From: Dehalococcoidia bacterium
Lineage (GTDB): Bacteria > Chloroflexota > Dehalococcoidia > UBA2985
Direction of reading: 5' to 3'
Length of the DNA stretch: 10,638 nt
NCBI GenBank assembly: GCA_030740415.1
Contig: JASLXI010000006.1
Span: 3,146-13,783, forward strand
Numbering within the stretch: the first letter of the stretch is position 1; the number at the start of each line of letters is the position of its first letter. This document shows, one piece after another, positions 8,586 to 10,638 of the stretch. Both the position numbers and the translations under genes were made by a program. The notes under the pieces were generated by a model. The model was not told where the DNA came from. It worked only from the letters and a program-made list of their open reading frames with translations, and ran no database searches.

Positions 8586-10412
8586 ATGTCCATCCTAATC
8601 CGGCTTATTGGCTTTGCATTAAAGTACAAACCTAGACTCCTGCTGGCTTACCTCTCCACTATTGGCGTCGCCGTCTTTGCCCTGTCAATTCCCAGGATTC
8701 TAGGGACTGCCGTGGATGAGGTAGTGGGGTCTGGAGAGTTTCAGCAGCTCTTGGTGCTCGCCCTTGCAATCCTCGTGTTGAGCGTCATGCGCGGCGTGGC
8801 GGCCTATGGCCAGCAGTACCTTGGGGAGTCCCTAGGCCAGCGGGTAGCCTACGACCTTCGGACCACCTACTACGAGAAGCTTCAGCGGCTCAGCTTCGCC
8901 TTCCATGACAACCAGAGATCCGGAGACCTGATGTCCCGCGCTACTGCAGACGTGGAAGGGGTGCGGATGTTCATCCAAGGCGGTGTAATCCGCGGGGGGT
9001 ACATGGTGCTCCTAATCCTGGGCGTCAGCGTGATTCTCATAGCCTCAAGCTGGAAGCTGGCACTGATGAGCCTTGTCTTCGTACCATTCATTCTGCTGCG
9101 CACATCCACCATCATGCTTCAGATGAGACGAAACTGGTTGGCCGAGCGGACGGAGATGGGACTCCTGAACACAGTGCTTCAGGAGAACCTGGCCGGCCAG
9201 CGGGTGGTCAGGGCCTTTGCCGCCGAGGACTACGAAAAAGAGAAGTTCGGATACCACGCCAGCGAGGTCGCCCGATACGGCTTCAATGCCGAACGGCTGC
9301 AGGCAGTTACCACCTCCCTAAATAACTTCTTCTTCCTTGGAGGCACGGGTGTGATCCTGTGGTTTGGAGGCGGTCAGGTGGTGGAAGGCAAGATGTCTGA
9401 AGGGGAACTCGTAGCCTTTCTGCTTTACATGGGCCTGCTGGCAATACCCGTGCGCATGACGGCATGGATTGTAAACAGCTTCTCCCGGGCCATGTCCTCA
9501 GGGGAGCGCATCTTCTACGTATTAGACGCCGAGTCGCCGGTGAAGGAGAAGCGAGACGCACTTGAGATGCCTCGCGTGAAAGGGGACGTTCGCTTCGAAA
9601 ACATATCCTTTGGGTACAGTGACATTTCGCCTGTACTACATCAGGTGGACTTTGAGGTCCCTAGCACCAAGGTGTTGGCCATTCTAGGTGCCCCCGGTAG
9701 CGGGAAGACCACCGTGGTACACCTAATCCCACGGTTCTACGATGTCACCGAGGGACGAGTCACTATCGACGGAATGGACATCCGCGACGTCACCCTGGCC
9801 TCCCTGCGCAAGAATGTGGGGATTGTGCAACAGGACGTATTTATCTTCACATCTACCATTCGGGCTAACATCGCCTATGGCGCGGTGGACGCATCCATGG
9901 AGGATGTGATTAGGGCAGCAAAGCTGGCCCAGCTCCATGACTTCATCAAGAGCATGCCCCAGGGATATGATACCTATGTAGGGGAGCGGGGCGTTACCCT
10001 GTCCGGAGGTCAGCGTCAGCGTCTGGCCATAGCCCGCACTCTGCTGCTTGATCCACCAATTCTCATACTAGACGACTCAACCTCCAGCGTAGACACCGAG
10101 ACGGAGCACCTAATCCGCCAAGCCTTGAACACGGTGATCCAGGGTAGGACTACCTTCGTCATCGCTCATCGTCTTAGCAGCGTGAAGAACGCCGATGCGA
10201 TCCTAGTGATGAGAGATGGCAGGGTAGTACAGCAGGGCGTCCACGATGAGTTGTTGCGAGTGCCCGGCCCATACCAAGAGATTTACGAGCTCCAACTCCG
10301 TCCTCAGGAGACAGAGTCCAACGGCCGCCAGGAGATAACCCCCAAGGTAGGCGGCAGCACGACCGTTGGTCGTCTGGGAACACCCGGGCCAAAATCAGAG
10401 AGAGACTCCTAA
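8586..10412 (+). CDS. ABC exporter subunit with degenerate ATP site
   Basis: Membrane-spanning half-transporter with the ATPase fused at its C-terminus (type IV/B-type ABC exporter fold). The product is 608 residues, a normal length. Residues 1-315 form the membrane domain, with several hydrophobic helices (about 18-40, 55-75, 138-175, 245-290). The nucleotide-binding domain has Walker A GAPGSGKT (368-375), Q-loop VQQD (414-417), signature LSGGQ (472-476), Walker B ILILD (492-496) and switch His in IAHRL (H528). The residue after Walker B is Asp (D497) where active subunits have Glu, and the D-loop reads SSVD. This pattern is known from the non-hydrolysing subunit of heterodimeric exporters such as TM287/288. 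The partner gene starts 4 nt downstream. The ATG at 8586 has only a distant AGGAG (8565-8569). The transported substrate cannot be told. Confidence 0.95.
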   Translation: MSILIRLIGFALKYKPRLLLAYLSTIGVAVFALSIPRILGTAVDEVVGSGEFQQLLVLALAILVLSVMRGVAAYGQQYLGESLGQRVAYDLRTTYYEKLQRLSFAFHDNQRSGDLMSRATADVEGVRMFIQGGVIRGGYMVLLILGVSVILIASSWKLALMSLVFVPFILLRTSTIMLQMRRNWLAERTEMGLLNTVLQENLAGQRVVRAFAAEDYEKEKFGYHASEVARYGFNAERLQAVTTSLNNFFFLGGTGVILWFGGGQVVEGKMSEGELVAFLLYMGLLAIPVRMTAWIVNSFSRAMSSGERIFYVLDAESPVKEKRDALEMPRVKGDVRFENISFGYSDISPVLHQVDFEVPSTKVLAILGAPGSGKTTVVHLIPRFYDVTEGRVTIDGMDIRDVTLASLRKNVGIVQQDVFIFTSTIRANIAYGAVDASMEDVIRAAKLAQLHDFIKSMPQGYDTYVGERGVTLSGGQRQRLAIARTLLLDPPILILDDSTSSVDTETEHLIRQALNTVIQGRTTFVIAHRLSSVKNADAILVMRDGRVVQQGVHDELLRVPGPYQEIYELQLRPQETESNGRQEITPKVGGSTTVGRLGTPGPKSERDS

Positions 10413-10416
10413 TACG

Positions 10417-10638
10417 ATGCATATGGGCGGCTGGAACCCGAACCTTCCCGGAGCTGTTGAGGTACGCAGAATACGCGGTCGCCTCAGCCTGGTCCTCGAG
10501 GATATAGAGTTTGGCCAGGTCTACAACCAGGGTGTCATCCTGCGCCTTTTTGCCTATCTACGACCACACTGGAAGCTGACGCTCGCCAGCGTTTTGGCGA
10601 TGCTTCTGTACATAGGTACTCAGATCTCGGTGCCCTTA
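10417..10638 (+). CDS. Second ABC exporter subunit, N-terminal part (runs off the right edge)
   Basis: The frame is open from ATG 10417 (a second in-frame ATG is at 10423) to the edge, giving 74 codons. After an N-terminal extension of about 45 residues it reads LRLFAYLRPHWKLTLASVLA followed by a hydrophobic stretch, the usual start of the first membrane helix of an ABC exporter. It begins 4 nt after the stop of the preceding exporter gene, so the two are surely co-transcribed and probably form a heterodimer. No strong Shine-Dalgarno sequence is seen, which suggests translational coupling. The ATPase domain lies outside the window; I expect it to carry the catalytic Glu missing from the first subunit. 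Confidence 0.88.
   Translation, partial: MHMGGWNPNLPGAVEVRRIRGRLSLVLEDIEFGQVYNQGVILRLFAYLRPHWKLTLASVLAMLLYIGTQISVPL

Overview
The window comes from a bacterial chromosome of medium-high GC. The mix of genes suggests a Chloroflexota member, perhaps Dehalococcoidia-like: a typical GyrB, a long TrpB2-type tryptophan synthase beta chain, a single-pass class E/F-like sortase, a tRNA-Trp T-box leader and a heterodimeric ABC exporter. The lineage is an inference from gene content and protein style, not something read directly from the DNA.

Left part (1-2950): the N-terminal 195 codons of an intact-looking tryptophanyl-tRNA synthetase (trpS) run leftward off the edge. They are divergent from a complete gyrB. 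The 349-bp gap between them holds a good extended -10 promoter for gyrB and two perfect hairpins in its leader. A 21-bp perfect inverted repeat separates gyrB from the convergent trp genes and looks like a shared bidirectional terminator.

Middle part (3002-8239, minus strand): read in the direction of transcription, this is a tryptophan-responsive unit. It has a consensus promoter (TTGACA-17-TATACT), a T-box leader with a UGG (Trp) specifier and a UGGC bulge matching tRNA-Trp, its terminator, a second and ruined trpS, then trpE, a sortase gene and trpB2. The ruined trpS keeps one reading frame over about 333 codons. It carries three in-frame stops packed into 45 bases around the KMSKS loop, and both catalytic motifs are degraded. 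The T-box looks intact and now presumably serves trpE and the genes after it. A second promoter upstream of the sortase could drive sortase-trpB2 separately.

Right part (8259-10638, plus strand): a frameshifted remnant of an IS1-type DDE transposase, then two ABC exporter genes 4 nt apart. The first is complete and has Asp in place of the catalytic Glu after Walker B. The second runs off the edge. Together they look like a heterodimeric exporter with one degenerate ATP site.

The most unusual item is the T-box / broken trpS / trpE arrangement, next to a separate and apparently intact trpS of a different subtype about 6.3 kb away. It looks like replacement of a synthetase whose riboswitch was kept for the biosynthetic genes.
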